Of a stretch of DNA of 64,000 nt, positions 1-9,991 are shown piece by piece; positions within the stretch are counted from its first letter, which is position 1, and every line of letters starts with the position of its first letter. Source of the DNA: Ilex aquifolium (lineage: Eukaryota > Streptophyta > Magnoliopsida > Aquifoliales > Aquifoliaceae). The translations under genes were made by a program, and so were the position numbers. The DNA is taken from positions 16,651,089 to 16,715,088 of the forward strand of contig OX637405.1 in assembly GCA_951799425.1 (NCBI GenBank), in the 5' to 3' direction. Below the pieces are notes generated by a model that worked only from the letters and a program-made list of their open reading frames with translations, had not been told where the DNA came from and ran no database searches.

Positions 1-481
1 GGGCCCCCGTAGTTGGTGAAGTCGTGTGGAGGAGTGTTTGAGCTTTCTGGGCAAGTCCTACCGGTAGGTCGTAGGGATTCTACCAGTAGATCACTTCTAG
101 TAAGGTCTGCTACCAGTAGCTCGTAAGGGTTCTACCGGTAGGTCTTGTGGGAAGGCACTTAAGCAGCTTTCCAGTAGACTCTTCCACCAGTAAGATCTTT
201 ACCCTTCTACCGGTAGGTCTTCTATCGGTAGGTCTTGCGTGTCTTATACCGGTAGGTCTATCCTTGTCTTGGAATTCTTTGCTCCTTGAGCTCCTGAGGC
301 ATCCGTCACGAGGTCCCTTCCTCCCTATTCACCTCGATCACCTGATGGGGTGCTTAACGCATGCCCTTTTCAGCCCAGTACCAAAAATCAAACAAATCTC
401 CATTGATTTTCAATTCGGATCCATTTTCCCGCAAATACACTACAAAAACAAGTTGAATTTGATGAAATGAAGATGTATAAT
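1..481. repeat. Unclassified repeat with ACCGGT palindrome cluster
   Basis: No gene is visible here. Positions about 55-260 hold repeated short dyads of the form CTACCGGTAG with several degenerate copies (for example ctaccagtag). The lead-in at about 40-60 resembles the one before a similar cluster near 13245. The small reading frame over this stretch is mostly the repeat read in frame and looks non-coding. The rest, 260-481, matches nothing I recognise. It is probably LTR-derived. Confidence 0.4.
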
Positions 482-499
482 ATGCACTATTCCACACTC

Positions 500-706
500 A
501 TCAGGAGCTGGAGGGACTCAAGTTACATTGCATGCTTGAGTTCCCATCTCAAGGCATGGCATGGAATTGTAGCATTCATTTATAAAAAAAAATATGCATT
601 TGAATGGATGCTGGACATGATGATTTTCATGTGACATTTCATATGCATCTAGGTTGGGAAGTGATCTCCTACCCTATTGAACGTGGCACACCCTTTATGG
701 GAATAC
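500..706 (+). repeat. Tekay-like LTR, left part
   Basis: The sequence aligns with the middle of the long LTRs at 9992-12832 and 48136-49776: a ggcatggcatg segment, then a catatgcatctagg segment, then gtggcacaccctttatgggaatac. It is cut at 706 by the CRM-like insertion and resumes at 5326. The last five bases (702-706, AATAC) are the target duplication of that insertion. The left boundary is approximate. Confidence 0.7.
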
Positions 707-1491
707 TGATGCAATGCAATCTGATCCGTTGAGCATAAATGGAGGTCCTATGACTCGGACGAGAGGAAAAAGGATGAAGGAAGCATTGAACGGGCTAATT
801 CAAGACATATGGGCTGATTGTGCAAGTTCAAGCATGGAGCATGATCCACTTGGGCAACAAAGACCCATCAACATGATTCAAGTTCTTGAAGATTCCGGTA
901 AAGGCTAAGCTTAAAATTGGGATGTTTAAAATTGGTCTGATTGTAAGACCTTCCTTATCTATTTAGGCGTGTGATTTATTCCTTTTAGGATAAAAAGACT
1001 TTCCTTGTTTAATTAGGCATGTGATCAGCCTATTAAAGGGCAGATTGTGTTTTTTCTCTTTTAGGAAAGTAAGAGCTATTTCTTTACCAGCAAGTAAGAG
1101 ATATTTCTTTACCAACAAGTAAGAGATATTTCTTAATTAGGATAAGCTATTTTAGGAAGTTTTCTTTGTAATAACCTGCCTATAAATAGGCGTTCAAATC
1201 AGTGTACAAGACAGAATATTTTTGTGAGTATTGTGAGGTTTCTACCTTATTGTTCTTCCAAGAACTATTTCAAGAACTTATCAAGAATTCATCTTTCTTG
1301 TGGCGTTCATCGACTTATCGCTCAATCTTGACTGTGGCGTCTTTCTCTTGAACTTTTAACCTTGGGTTCTTGTTTCTTGCAAACATTGGGTCTAGGGTTC
1401 TTGGTTCTTATAATCTGATTTGTGATCTTTCTTGGGGAGTCTTCAATCAATTTGCCCCTGGGTTCTTGAATTCGTTTAAGGGTTCGCATCA
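707..1491 (+). repeat. CRM-like LTR, subfamily A (785 bp)
   Basis: Starts TGATG and ends CATCA. Near its start it carries the polyprotein tail frame (714-908), including GPMTRTRGKRMKEALNG and ending at a TAA. A TATA box (TATAAATA) lies at 1181-1188. The primer binding site follows directly. This copy and the inverted piece at 4985-5320 share a start sequence not seen in the other A copies, which suggests they came from one parent element. Confidence 0.85.
1181..1188 (+). promoter_or_regulatory. LTR TATA box
   Basis: TATAAATA inside GCCTATAAATAGGC. The same sequence recurs in most A and B LTRs, for example on the - strand at 3830-3837. Transcription would be expected to start roughly 25-35 bp downstream, but no start site can be read from sequence. 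Confidence 0.6.
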
Positions 1492-1492
1492 G

Positions 1493-1505
1493 TTGGTAAC
1501 AGAGC
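1493..1505 (+). other. Primer binding site, initiator Met tRNA type
   Basis: TTGGTAACAGAGC one base after the LTR end. It differs at one base from the TGGTATCAGAGC seen at most other CRM-like and Tekay-like leaders in this window, which matches the 3' end of plant initiator methionine tRNA. Confidence 0.75.
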
Positions 1506-2394
1506 ACTCGGGTTTGTTTTCTCAAATCAGGTTGGTTATCTTTGTTTATGCGCATCTATTTTAAAAAAAAAAAAAAAAAAAAATCTTTGTGCACTGTTCA
1601 TCATTATTGTTCATCGCGATTTTTTTTGTTCTGTTTGATTTTGGGCGTGACTTGCTGCTGGAGTTTCAGTTGTTCTTTTCTATAATTTTAATATCAATTA
1701 GGGTTGCATAATATGGGTAGAATTGAATACATAATTTGCTAGTGAATCGATTGTGAAGTCTGCTGCCCAATTATGAGTAGTTTGCCTCTTTTGTGATCTG
1801 ATATCAAGAAAAAAAAAAAGAGAAGAAGGAAAAATAAAAAAATAAAAAGAAAAGAAAGAAAGAATCGAATTGAAGCTAACCAGTTTGCTTTAGGGCTGAT
1901 TTGTGTTAAGATTTGAACAAAAATAATCAAAAGTTACTAATTATGATCATTCACGCATTGTTATCCCAAAATAGGTCATCCTATTTGATTTAACCTTTCT
2001 TGATCCATTTGTTGCTTTCGAATCATTGTTTCTCTTAGTTTTCGCCGAATTCGTTTTCTTTGCTTCGTTGTGTTTTTTTGTTTCATTTTCGTGTTATCGT
2101 TGGTAATCTCTGTTTTTCATTGTTAATTCTGGTCCTTCCTTCGATATATGTGTCTTATTTTGTTAAGTTGTTGAGCGTTGTGCGAACGGTTGGTTTTTGG
2201 TTGAGTTTTGAGTAGTTTGCGAAAGAACGACAAAGGTGAAACATTTGAGTGGTAAAAGGCTGAGTGTGTGAGCTTATCTTAAGAAAAAGCCAATAAGAGT
2301 GTAAACACGAGGGTTGAGTGACATTGAAACGAGTGAAACACGTGAGGGAGTGTTTGTGAGCCTATTTCTAACATTGTTTTGCAGGTTATATAAA
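1506..2394 (+). other. Untranslated leader of CRM-like element
   Basis: An AT-rich leader with poly-A and poly-T tracts and no convincing gene. Just before the gag ATG lies CTAAC (2368-2372) followed by a T-rich stretch ending GCAG (2384), a candidate 3' splice site. The same arrangement precedes gag in two other copies (about 25395-25412 on the - strand and 39328-39345 on the + strand). Confidence 0.5.
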
Positions 2395-4983
2395 ATGACT
2401 TCCAAGGATAAAGGAGTAGCTGAGGAGGGTGGTACTGATGTGCCATTCATACTTCGGGCTATACAACAAAAGTTCGAACGTATGAATGCGATATTTGATG
2501 ACATGGGAAATCAGTTGGAGCAGCAGGCGAATGCAATTAATGAGTTGAGAATGAATGAGGGAAGAAGAGATGATGGACATGATAGGCGTGAGGCACCGGT
2601 GGAGAGGAGGCAGAATAGGCGTCATCAAAACATTATCGATGATGACGAGTGGGATCTTGGTGATTACTTCGATGACCATGCCACGTTGATTGGGTTTGAC
2701 CATGGTAGAGGTGGTCATGGAGGTGTTAGAGATGTTTATCGGGGAGATGGAAATTAGGGTAGCATTAAGATGAAAATCCCAGCCTTTCAAGGCAAGAATG
2801 ATCCAGAGTTTTATTTAGAGTGGGAAAAGAAAGTGGAGTTAGTGTTTGACTGCCATGACTATTCAGAGGAGAAGAAGGTGAAACTAGCTATAGTGGAGTT
2901 TACTGATTATGCAGTAATATGGTGGGATCAGTTGGTGATGAATAGGAGAAGGAATAGAGAGCATCTGGTTGATACTTGAGATGAGATGAAGAGTATCATG
3001 AGGAAGAGGTTTGTCCCTTCTCATTATAATAGGGACTTGTTTCAAAGGTTGCAGGGGTTGACTAAGGGGTCTAGGAGTGTTGAAGAGTAATATAAGGAGA
3101 TGGAGATTGCCATGATTCAGGCTAATGTAGAGGAGGACCGAGAGGCGACCATGGCACGATTTTTGCACGGTTTGAACCGAGATATTCAAAATGTAGTTGA
3201 GTTGCAGCATTATGTGGAGATGGAGGATATGCTACACATGGCAATGAAGGTTGAGAGGCAACTCAAACGGAAGGGTTCTAGTCGGTTTGGGCAGAATTCG
3301 GGTTCTTTATCTTCTTGGAAACCGAATTCTAGTTGGAGCAAGAAGGAAGAGAAATCAGATTCTAAGGGTAAAGTTGAAGCTTCCAACAAAGGCAAAGACC
3401 TAGAGGCTAGCAAGAAGCGAGGTAAATCTGATTCTCAAACTTCTAGAAATAGAGATATAAAGTGCTTTAAGTGTTTGGGCAGGGGGCACATTGTGATGTG
3501 AAACCCGCCAAAATAACGAGATCCAACATCGAAAAGGAACCCAAGATCGTTCTACGATCAGATTTGAATGATAGACCTCGACCCGTTGTTTATGACAAAT
3601 AAGAACCTTGGTATATATGACCTCGACCCGCTGTTTGTGTGAAACAAGAACCTTGGTATAAAGGAAGACGCCACAAACGGTGTGGAAACCCGTTTGATAA
3701 GTCGCTGGTGAGCGCCACAGAAAATCCCGATAAGTTTGTTTAGTTCTTCAAAGAACCGTAGAGAAAATACTCTCAAATTTTACTGAATAATAATCTACCT
3801 TTTCATTGATTTAGACGCCTATTTATAGGCTGGCCATTACAAAGAAAATTCCTAATATGCTAAGGAAACAAATCCTAATCTAGTAAGGAAACAAATCCTC
3901 ATCTGAGTTTATATTTTGACAATCCAAACCCAAATAGGAATAACTAAAGACTAAAACTCTTACTTGCCTACAAAAAGAAAAAGAAAGACAATCAGCCCTT
4001 TACTAGGTTGATCACACGCCTAAATGGACAAGGAAAGTCTTCCAATTAGACCAAAATATTCTTTAACATGCCAACTTTAAGCTTAGCCTTTACCGGATTC
4101 TTCTAGAACTTGAATTATATTGATGAATCTTTGTTGCCCAAGTGGATCATGCTCCATGGGCCTCCACGCACTTGCTTGAGTCCATGCCTCTTGAATCCGC
4201 CCGTTGAGTACCTCTTTAAACTTCCTTGCTCGTGCTCTCGTAACCGGCCCAATTGGAACTTGAGCTAGATCCCTTGAAGTTGTGCTTGTGCTATGATTTG
4301 CATCACATTGCATCTCAATGTCCAAATAAACGTGCTATGTTTTTTAGGGATAATGGTGATTTTGAAACTGAAAGTGAATCTGATGACTATGTGGAGAGTA
4401 AGGAGAGTGAAGGAGAGCAATATCTAGTTGAGGGTGAAATTTTGGTCACGAGGTGTGCCTTGAATGCACAAGTGAAGGAGGAGGACAACGAGGCACAACG
4501 TGACAACATCTTTGATACTCGTTGCCATATCAACAATAAGGTATATAGTGTTATCATTGATGGTGGGAGTTGTGCTAATGTTGCTAGTACGTTATTAGTT
4601 GAGAAACTTAATTTGCCTACTATTAAGCACCCTACTCCTTATAAGTTGCAGTGGTTGAATGAATGTGGGGAGGTTAAGGTTAATAGGTAGGTATTAGTTT
4701 CATTCTCCATTGGGCGTTATGTTGATGAGGTTTTGTGTGATGTAGTCCCAATGCATGCTGGTCATTTGCTTTTGGGACGTCCTTGGCAGTTTGATAGGCA
4801 AGTTATGCATGATGGATATAGAAATAGATATTCTTTTGTAATGGATGGCAAACCTGTAACACTTGTACCGTTAACACCTAGACAGGTGTATGATGATCAA
4901 ATGAGGTTAAAAAGTGAGTTTGAGGGAAGAAAAGAGACTGATAATGAAAAGAAAGAGGGAAATAGAGTGACAGTGAAAAAAAA
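2395..4983 (+). pseudogene. CRM-like gag-protease, broken
   Basis: Gag begins at the ATG at 2395 and stays in one frame to 3493 but holds in-frame stops at 2755 (TAG), 2977 (TGA) and 3088 (TAA). Visible parts are an N-terminal coiled-coil-like stretch, a retrotransposon gag domain (WWDQLV; FVPSHY near 3020) and a zinc knuckle starting CFKCLGRGH. The knuckle is split by the solo LTR 3494-4305 and ends at 4306 onward with IASQC. The insertion plus one duplicated pentamer is 817 bp, which accounts for the frame change. Protease follows with IIDGGSCANVAS as the likely active site and the ILG-like motif LLLGRPW. There is a further TAG near 4688. The frame ends by running into the inverted LTR. It is not functional. 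Confidence 0.85.
3494..4305 (-). mobile_element. Solo LTR, CRM-like subfamily A
   Basis: An 812-bp LTR on the - strand, with TGATG at one end and CATCA at the other. CATTG is duplicated exactly on both sides (3489-3493 and 4306-4310). It sits between the His and last Cys codons of the gag zinc knuckle. No internal region remains, so this is a product of LTR-LTR recombination. The TATA box is at 3830-3837 on the - strand, and the tail frame of the polyprotein is readable on the - strand at 4325-4083. Confidence 0.92.
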
Positions 4984-4984
4984 T

Positions 4985-5320
4985 GAGAGAAAAAACACAA
5001 TCAGCCCTTTAATATGCTGATCACATGCCTGATTAAACAAGGAAAGTCTTTCTTTCCTAAAAGGAATAAATCACACGCCTAAATAGATAAGGAAGGTCTT
5101 ATAATCAGACCAATTTTAAACATCTCAATTTTAAGCTTAGCCTTTTGCCGGAATCTTCTAGAACTTGAATCATGTTGATGGGTCTTTGTTGCCTAAGTGG
5201 ATCATGCTCCATGCTTGAACTTGCACAATCAGCCCGTTCAATGCTTCCTTCATCCTTTTTCCTCTCGCCCGATTCATAGGACCTCAATTTATGCTCAACG
5301 GATCAGATTGCATTGCATCA
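4985..5320 (-). repeat. Truncated inverted LTR end of the 707-5320 element
   Basis: The reverse complement from 5320 downward matches the LTR from 707 onward, through the tail frame and into the stretch before the TATA box. It stops at a short shared GAGAAAAAA-like stretch next to the protease frame. It is followed at 5321-5325 by AATAC, the target duplication. Confidence 0.85.
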
Positions 5321-5325
5321 AATAC

Positions 5326-6111
5326 ATTTCAGGTGTTGGACAGGATCCAGCTAACGGCCCTCACTTGGGCCCGTATTGACGACTAAGTCGGTTTGTGGCT
5401 CTAGATTTTGGAATTGAAGACCTTTGTATAAATATTTTTTTTGGTCTTGTACATTTTTGTAATACAAAACTTATATTTATGATAAAGGCTTGTAAGGGTA
5501 CTTTTATATTTGGACATTAATATCATTATGAATGGATGTGGTATGAGTATGTAGGGTTAATTGTTGAAATCTGGAAAATCAGGCCTCTCAAGTACCAGTA
5601 CTAAGGCTTATAGGTACCGGTACCTGGCTTCTTGGGGACTCAGGTACCGGTTCTAAGGCTTATAGGTATGGGTACCTGGCTTCCAGTGACTCAGGTACCG
5701 GTCCTAAGGTTTAAAGGTACCAGTACCTGGCTTCTAGAGGGCTCAGGTACCGGTACTCCTTATCACAAGTATCTGTACCTCTTCCCTAAATTTTTTTTTT
5801 AAACTTCAACGTTTCCGAGCCTTTTTATCTTGAGTTCTTTTCTTTGGACGAAATGAATGGTTAAATTCTAAGTCCTAGACTTTAGGATGTGCACCTTGGA
5901 ATGGTCGTATGAATAATAGGTGTACAGGTTTTGTATTGGGTAGAGCTCCCGTGCAAAGGAGACTCTACCTGAATTTCGTTTTTTTATCAACCAAGTGAAT
6001 GGGGTGTAACGACGTCATATTAGGTTATACAGTATTCACGAGTATTCCGAGGGTTGATGGGTTTTTAGTGGGTTTATGGTTGATGGGTATTCCCTGGATT
6101 TTGGGGTGTCA
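5326..6111 (+). repeat. Tekay-like LTR, right part, with GGTACCGGTACC cluster
   Basis: Continues the LTR interrupted at 706. It contains a tgtataaatat stretch, a cluster of dyads of the GGTACCGGTACC type at about 5595-5770, and the LTR end GGGGTGTCA at 6111. A primer binding site follows after four bases, so this is a 5' LTR. Confidence 0.75.
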
Positions 6112-6115
6112 TAAC

Positions 6116-6128
6116 TTGGTATCAGAGC
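6116..6128 (+). other. Primer binding site, initiator Met tRNA type
   Basis: TTGGTATCAGAGC four bases after the LTR end at 6111. The matching site of the - strand relative is at 43639-43651. Confidence 0.8.
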
Positions 6129-6359
6129 ATAGGTTCTCGATTACCTTGGGACTTGAGGGTAGATTGGGTTAAGCCATTGCATTCTTTGTTCATTGCATGT
6201 TACGTGCATTAAATGTTACGTGTAATGTGATATGAGATTATATACATGATTAACTTTTGACCTAGTAAGACAAGACGAAAATTTTCAATGGCTTTAACTT
6301 TTGATCCTTAACTTTGGCATACTAAGTTATTGCTCTATTGCTATGTTACGTATGTGTAG

Positions 6360-7675
6360 ATAGCAACTAAAGGAAAAGGACATCGAAAAGGTCAAGGGGG
6401 TGGATGGAACAACCAACCACCGTCACCAGCCTTTTATCAACAAGCTTTCATAGAGGTTATGGGTGCAATGACAGCTACTTATGCACAAGCCAGTGCCAAC
6501 ATAGGCCATAGAGGCTCAAGCAACCTTCTGAAGTTTAACGCACATAAGCCACCAACTTTTATGGGAGCAACGGATCTGATGAAGTCCGGTCATTGGTTTC
6601 AACAAGTGGATAAGATCTTGGAGGCTATGGAGATCACATCTGACGCCACTAAAATAAAACTAGCAACGTTCCAACTTGATAGAGAAGCGTGGACTTGGGC
6701 AAAGGCCTCAAGGGATGTTGAGACAATGACTTGGGGAGAGTTCATTGAGCTCTTCATGGGCAAGAATTTCTTGTCGGCGAAGTTCACCGAGCTAGCCCAT
6801 TTTGCCAACAATAACGTGGCCACAAACTTGGCCAAAGTGGGGAGATTTGAGGACGACTTGAAGTTGACCAACTGGGGAAAGATTGTGGGTCATTGCCTAC
6901 AAGACCTAGATCAATGGTCGAGATGGTCATGGCTATTGAGAGGGAAGTGGACGACACTAAGAGCATCTGGGAGGCCGGTGCTACGGACAAAAAGAATGAG
7001 GGTCAATCCTCCAGCATTTGTTCGGGGAAGAAACAAAGGACATCTACCCCACAGGGATCATAGGGGCACGACTGGGGCAATCAAAGCCAAGGCCAAGGTC
7101 AGCTTTCCCAAGGACGGAAGAAATTCAAGGGGTGTATCAAGGAGGCCAAAAGAAATGCTATTTGTGTCATCAAGGAGGACAGGGATCCCAGAGTTACGGG
7201 GCTTCTCAGTCCTATTCATCAGTGGAACCTACGTAGACATTTTTCACTCCTCCCTATCCTACCTTAGGCCGAGGGAGTTAGTATCAGCCTCAGGGCACTG
7301 GGTAGGTCCTAGCTACTTCACATGTGGGTACCCCGCAGTTAGGACAGATGGGCCAGGGTATAGGCCAAGGTCGAGGATAGGGATTTTCAGACGGGGACAT
7401 GAGGGGCCTAGGGGTGAGTCTTCGTCATCATTCTCAGATTGAGTCGATGGATCAGTAGGTGATTCAGGGTACATTTCTACTCTCCCGTTTATGGGCACGG
7501 GTGTTATTTGATTTGAATGTATCTCATTCATTCATTTCTGCATCTTATGTGAAAGATTTAGGTTTAGAGGTTGAGACTTTAGAAGAACCGATGAGTGCGA
7601 AACATTGCACATTTAACAACGTCATTGCATCCATTTTTACTTGTTTTTGTGGTGAATTTTAGGAAATTAGATTCA
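6360..7675 (+). pseudogene. Tekay-like gag and start of protease, broken
   Basis: The frame opening at 6360 has ATA where the - strand relative (43300) has the gag ATG. Downstream are a Gln/Asn/Gly-rich N-terminus, then KPPTFMG, HWFQQVDKILEAMEI and a gag core with ELFMGK and KFTELAHFA. The lysine- and glycine-rich tail is scrambled by frameshifts from about 6900. At 7459-7662 a protease-like stretch reads LFDLNVSHSFISASY, where LFDxGASHSFIS is usual for this group, so the DSG-type active site is damaged. Family calls rest on these motifs. The reading is lost before 7737, where an A-type LTR begins. It is not functional. Confidence 0.75.
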
Positions 7676-7736
7676 AATCGATGATTAATAGAGAATGACT
7701 TGATTGTAGGTGATAGGATGGAAAAGGCAAGCATAA

Positions 7737-8563
7737 TGATGTGGAATCCGCCAAAATAACGAGATCTGACAATGAAAAGGAACCCAATATCATTCTACGA
7801 TCAGAATTGAATGATAGACCTCGACCCGTTGGTTACGACAAACAAGAACCTTGGTATATATGACCTCAACCCGTTGTTTATTGCGAAACAAGAACCTCGG
7901 TATAAGGGAGACGCCACAAACGGTGGTGAAAATTCCATTTGATAAGTTGCTGATGAAAGCCACAGGAAATCCCGATAAATTCGAATAGTTCTTCAAAGAA
8001 CCGCAGAGAAAATACTCTCCAATTTGCTGAATAACGATCTGCTCTTTTCATTGATTAAACGCCTATTTATAAGGCTGGCAATTATAAGGAAAATTCCTAA
8101 AATCCTAATCTGCTAAGGAAACAAATCCTAATAGGAGTTTATATTTTGAAAATCCAAACCCAAATAGGAATAACTAAAGACTAAAACTCTGACTTGCCAA
8201 AAAAAAAGAAAAAGAAAGACAATCAGCCATTTAATTGGCTGATCACACGCCTAAAATAAGAAAAAGGAAAGTAAATGGCAAGCAAGCCATGCAAGCCTTA
8301 CAATCAAACCCAAAAAAGGAGGATTCTTAAACATGCCAATTTAAGCTTAGCCTTGACCAAATTCTTCTAGAACTTGAATCATGTTGATGAGTCTTTGTTG
8401 CTCCCGTGGATCATGCTCAATGGGCCTCCACGAATTTGCTTGAGTCCATGCCTCTTGAATTAGTCCGTTGAGTACATCTTTAAACTTCTTTGCTCGTGCT
8501 CTCGTAACCGGCCCAATTGGGACTTGAAATAGATCCCTTGAATTTGTGCTATTGATTTGATAT
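7737..8563 (-). repeat. CRM-like LTR, subfamily A, at a junction of two other elements
   Basis: Begins TGATG in + coordinates and shows the usual segments in order: the U5 region, TATA region, GATTAGGATTTG-type repeat and tail frame. The U3 end near 8550 is degraded (gatatgca instead of gcatca). Left of it is Tekay-like protease, right of it Athila-like gag. It may mark a recombination point, since no clean target duplication was found. Confidence 0.7.
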
Positions 8564-8569
8564 GCAACT

Positions 8570-9740
8570 GAGAGTTTTTGAGTAAGGACCCCGATGAGGC
8601 CCTAGAGTACTACATTGGTAGAGAATGCCCAATCTTGGGATATCACGGATCCTACCGATGTGTCAAGCTCCCTCTCCAGGAAGTCAACCAAGTGGGGGGG
8701 GGGGGGGGGGGATGTATAACTTGTGTGACCAAAAAGATTTGCTTGCTAAGATAGCAAAATTGTCCCATAAGGTGGAGAGCTTAGAGGATAATAGGAGGCA
8801 TGAGGTGTCGAATGTCACTAAGGCTAAGGAATCTTGCTCAATATGGGAGAGCGTTGAGCACTTTATTGCGGAGTGTCCAAACATTACGGCACTCTAGGAA
8901 GTATAGCATGAGCAAGTTAATGCATTTAACCAAAGTAGGTAGTTCACTCTAACACATACAATTCGGGATGGAGCTCCCACCCGAACTCATGGGTCCACCT
9001 CATTGTCACCACCCATCCCACCTAAGCAAAATCAATCATTTTATGGTCATAGTCCGTCATCTAGCTTCCAATATCCACAGTTCAATCCACCAGGGTTTTC
9101 GTAAAACCCACATCAACAAGGGTTTGGTCAACAAGGACCACCCAATTTGCCCACAAACCAACCTCCCCACCAGAGAAATTTAGAGGATGTCATGCATTAA
9201 TTCATTCAGAGTAAAACCACAATCAACAATCAAAATGCCATCACTTTTAATGACATTTGGACAGAAATCACTAGTTGACTAACGCTATGGGGTCTTTCCA
9301 ACTAGAAAAAGGGAAATTTCCCACTCAACCGCAAGAGAACCCCAAGATTCAACATGTGATTGAATCATCTGATGTTACTAAAGAGAATTTTGAGCAACTC
9401 CAGGCTATCGCCACTCTTAGGAGTTGGAGGGAAATAGACAAAACTATTTTACCTAAGGACTCACCCAAAGCTACATTGAAAAATGAAAAAGAGACCAAGG
9501 GTAACTCCGAAGAGGGTAAACCACATGAGAAACCTAAGATTGTTGACTTGACTGTGAATGATTGTCCTATCCAGGCTCCCTATCCCCAGCGGTTGAGGGC
9601 ACCTGCTCTAATTGCTAACTATTATGATATTCTTGAGACGTTTAAGCAGTTAAAAATCAACATTCCACTCCTTGATGCCATCAAGCAAATTCCCTCTTGT
9701 GCAAAAATATTGAAGGACTTATGTACCATGGATAGTCAGG
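8570..9740 (+). pseudogene. Athila-like gag fragment
   Basis: Short frames at 8625-8897, 8968-9183 and 9275-9751 together match the C-terminal half of the - strand Athila-like gag at 20203-18898. Shared features are the MYNL..KEDLLA/KDLLAKIAKLS stretch, a zinc knuckle (here CSIWESVEHFIAEC, so the second Cys has become Trp), FNDI, KGKFPxQ and INIPLLDAIKQIPSCAKILKDLC at the end. A run of about 17 G at 8694-8711 sits inside the frame and is probably a source of frameshift. It is not functional. Confidence 0.75.
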
Positions 9741-9751
9741 ACCATGGATAG

Positions 9752-9904
9752 CCGGGAGCAGGTTTGCGAGGCAAGATCGTGAGACTAGAGAAGGTGTTAT
9801 GGCAGTACCGAGGAGTGGAGGAGACAACATGGGAGCGTGAGGACACCATACGTGCCAATTATCCGTTCTTGTTCGAGGATGGAGGTACATGTTTACATTT
9901 TTAA
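9752..9904 (+). pseudogene. Chromodomain remnant of Tekay-like polyprotein
   Basis: The frame ending at the TAA at 9902 reads KVLWQYRGVEETTWERED followed by IRANYPFLFEDGG, a recognisable C-terminal chromodomain half. The N-terminal half is missing because the Athila-like gag fragment is joined directly upstream. The polypurine tract and LTR follow within 90 bp, the normal order for the 3' end of such an element. A related, more damaged copy lies on the - strand at about 46380-46600. Confidence 0.75.
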
Positions 9905-9975
9905 ACATATTATCACTATTACATATGCATGTGGTTGAAAGTGCATGTATGTGTGAATTTTGGGGACGAAATTCT

Positions 9976-9991
9976 TTTAAGGGGGGAAGAA
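9976..9991 (+). other. Polypurine tract
   Basis: TTTTAAGGGGGGAAGAA-type purine stretch directly before the LTR start at 9992. The same tract precedes the - strand LTR at 46316-46333. It is the expected plus-strand primer for reverse transcription. Confidence 0.8.

Larger units (their letters stand above)
707..5320 (+). mobile_element. CRM-like chromovirus insertion with inverted LTR termini
   Basis: The element runs from a complete + strand A-type LTR (707-1491) through PBS, leader, gag and protease into a truncated LTR in the opposite orientation (about 4985-5320). Both outer ends begin TGATGCAATGCAATCTG, read inward from each side, so both ends are U3 ends. A normal element would show U3 at one end and U5 at the other. 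Perfect 5-bp copies of AATAC flank it at 702-706 and 5321-5325. The uninterrupted relative at 49325 has one AATAC at this place. Reverse transcriptase and integrase are absent. A solo LTR (3494-4305) is nested inside. The boundaries and duplication are read directly; CRM-clade placement is an inference from gag, the PBS and the LTR overlap. Confidence 0.85.

Noticed and set aside
55-260. CRISPR-like spacing of ACCGGT repeats
   Set aside because: The repeats are very short, irregularly spaced and degenerate, and the DNA is clearly eukaryotic.
6116-6128. tRNA gene fragments at the TGGTATCAGAGC sites
   Set aside because: Only the short PBS complement is present, always next to an LTR end or in a leader. 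No cloverleaf can be drawn.
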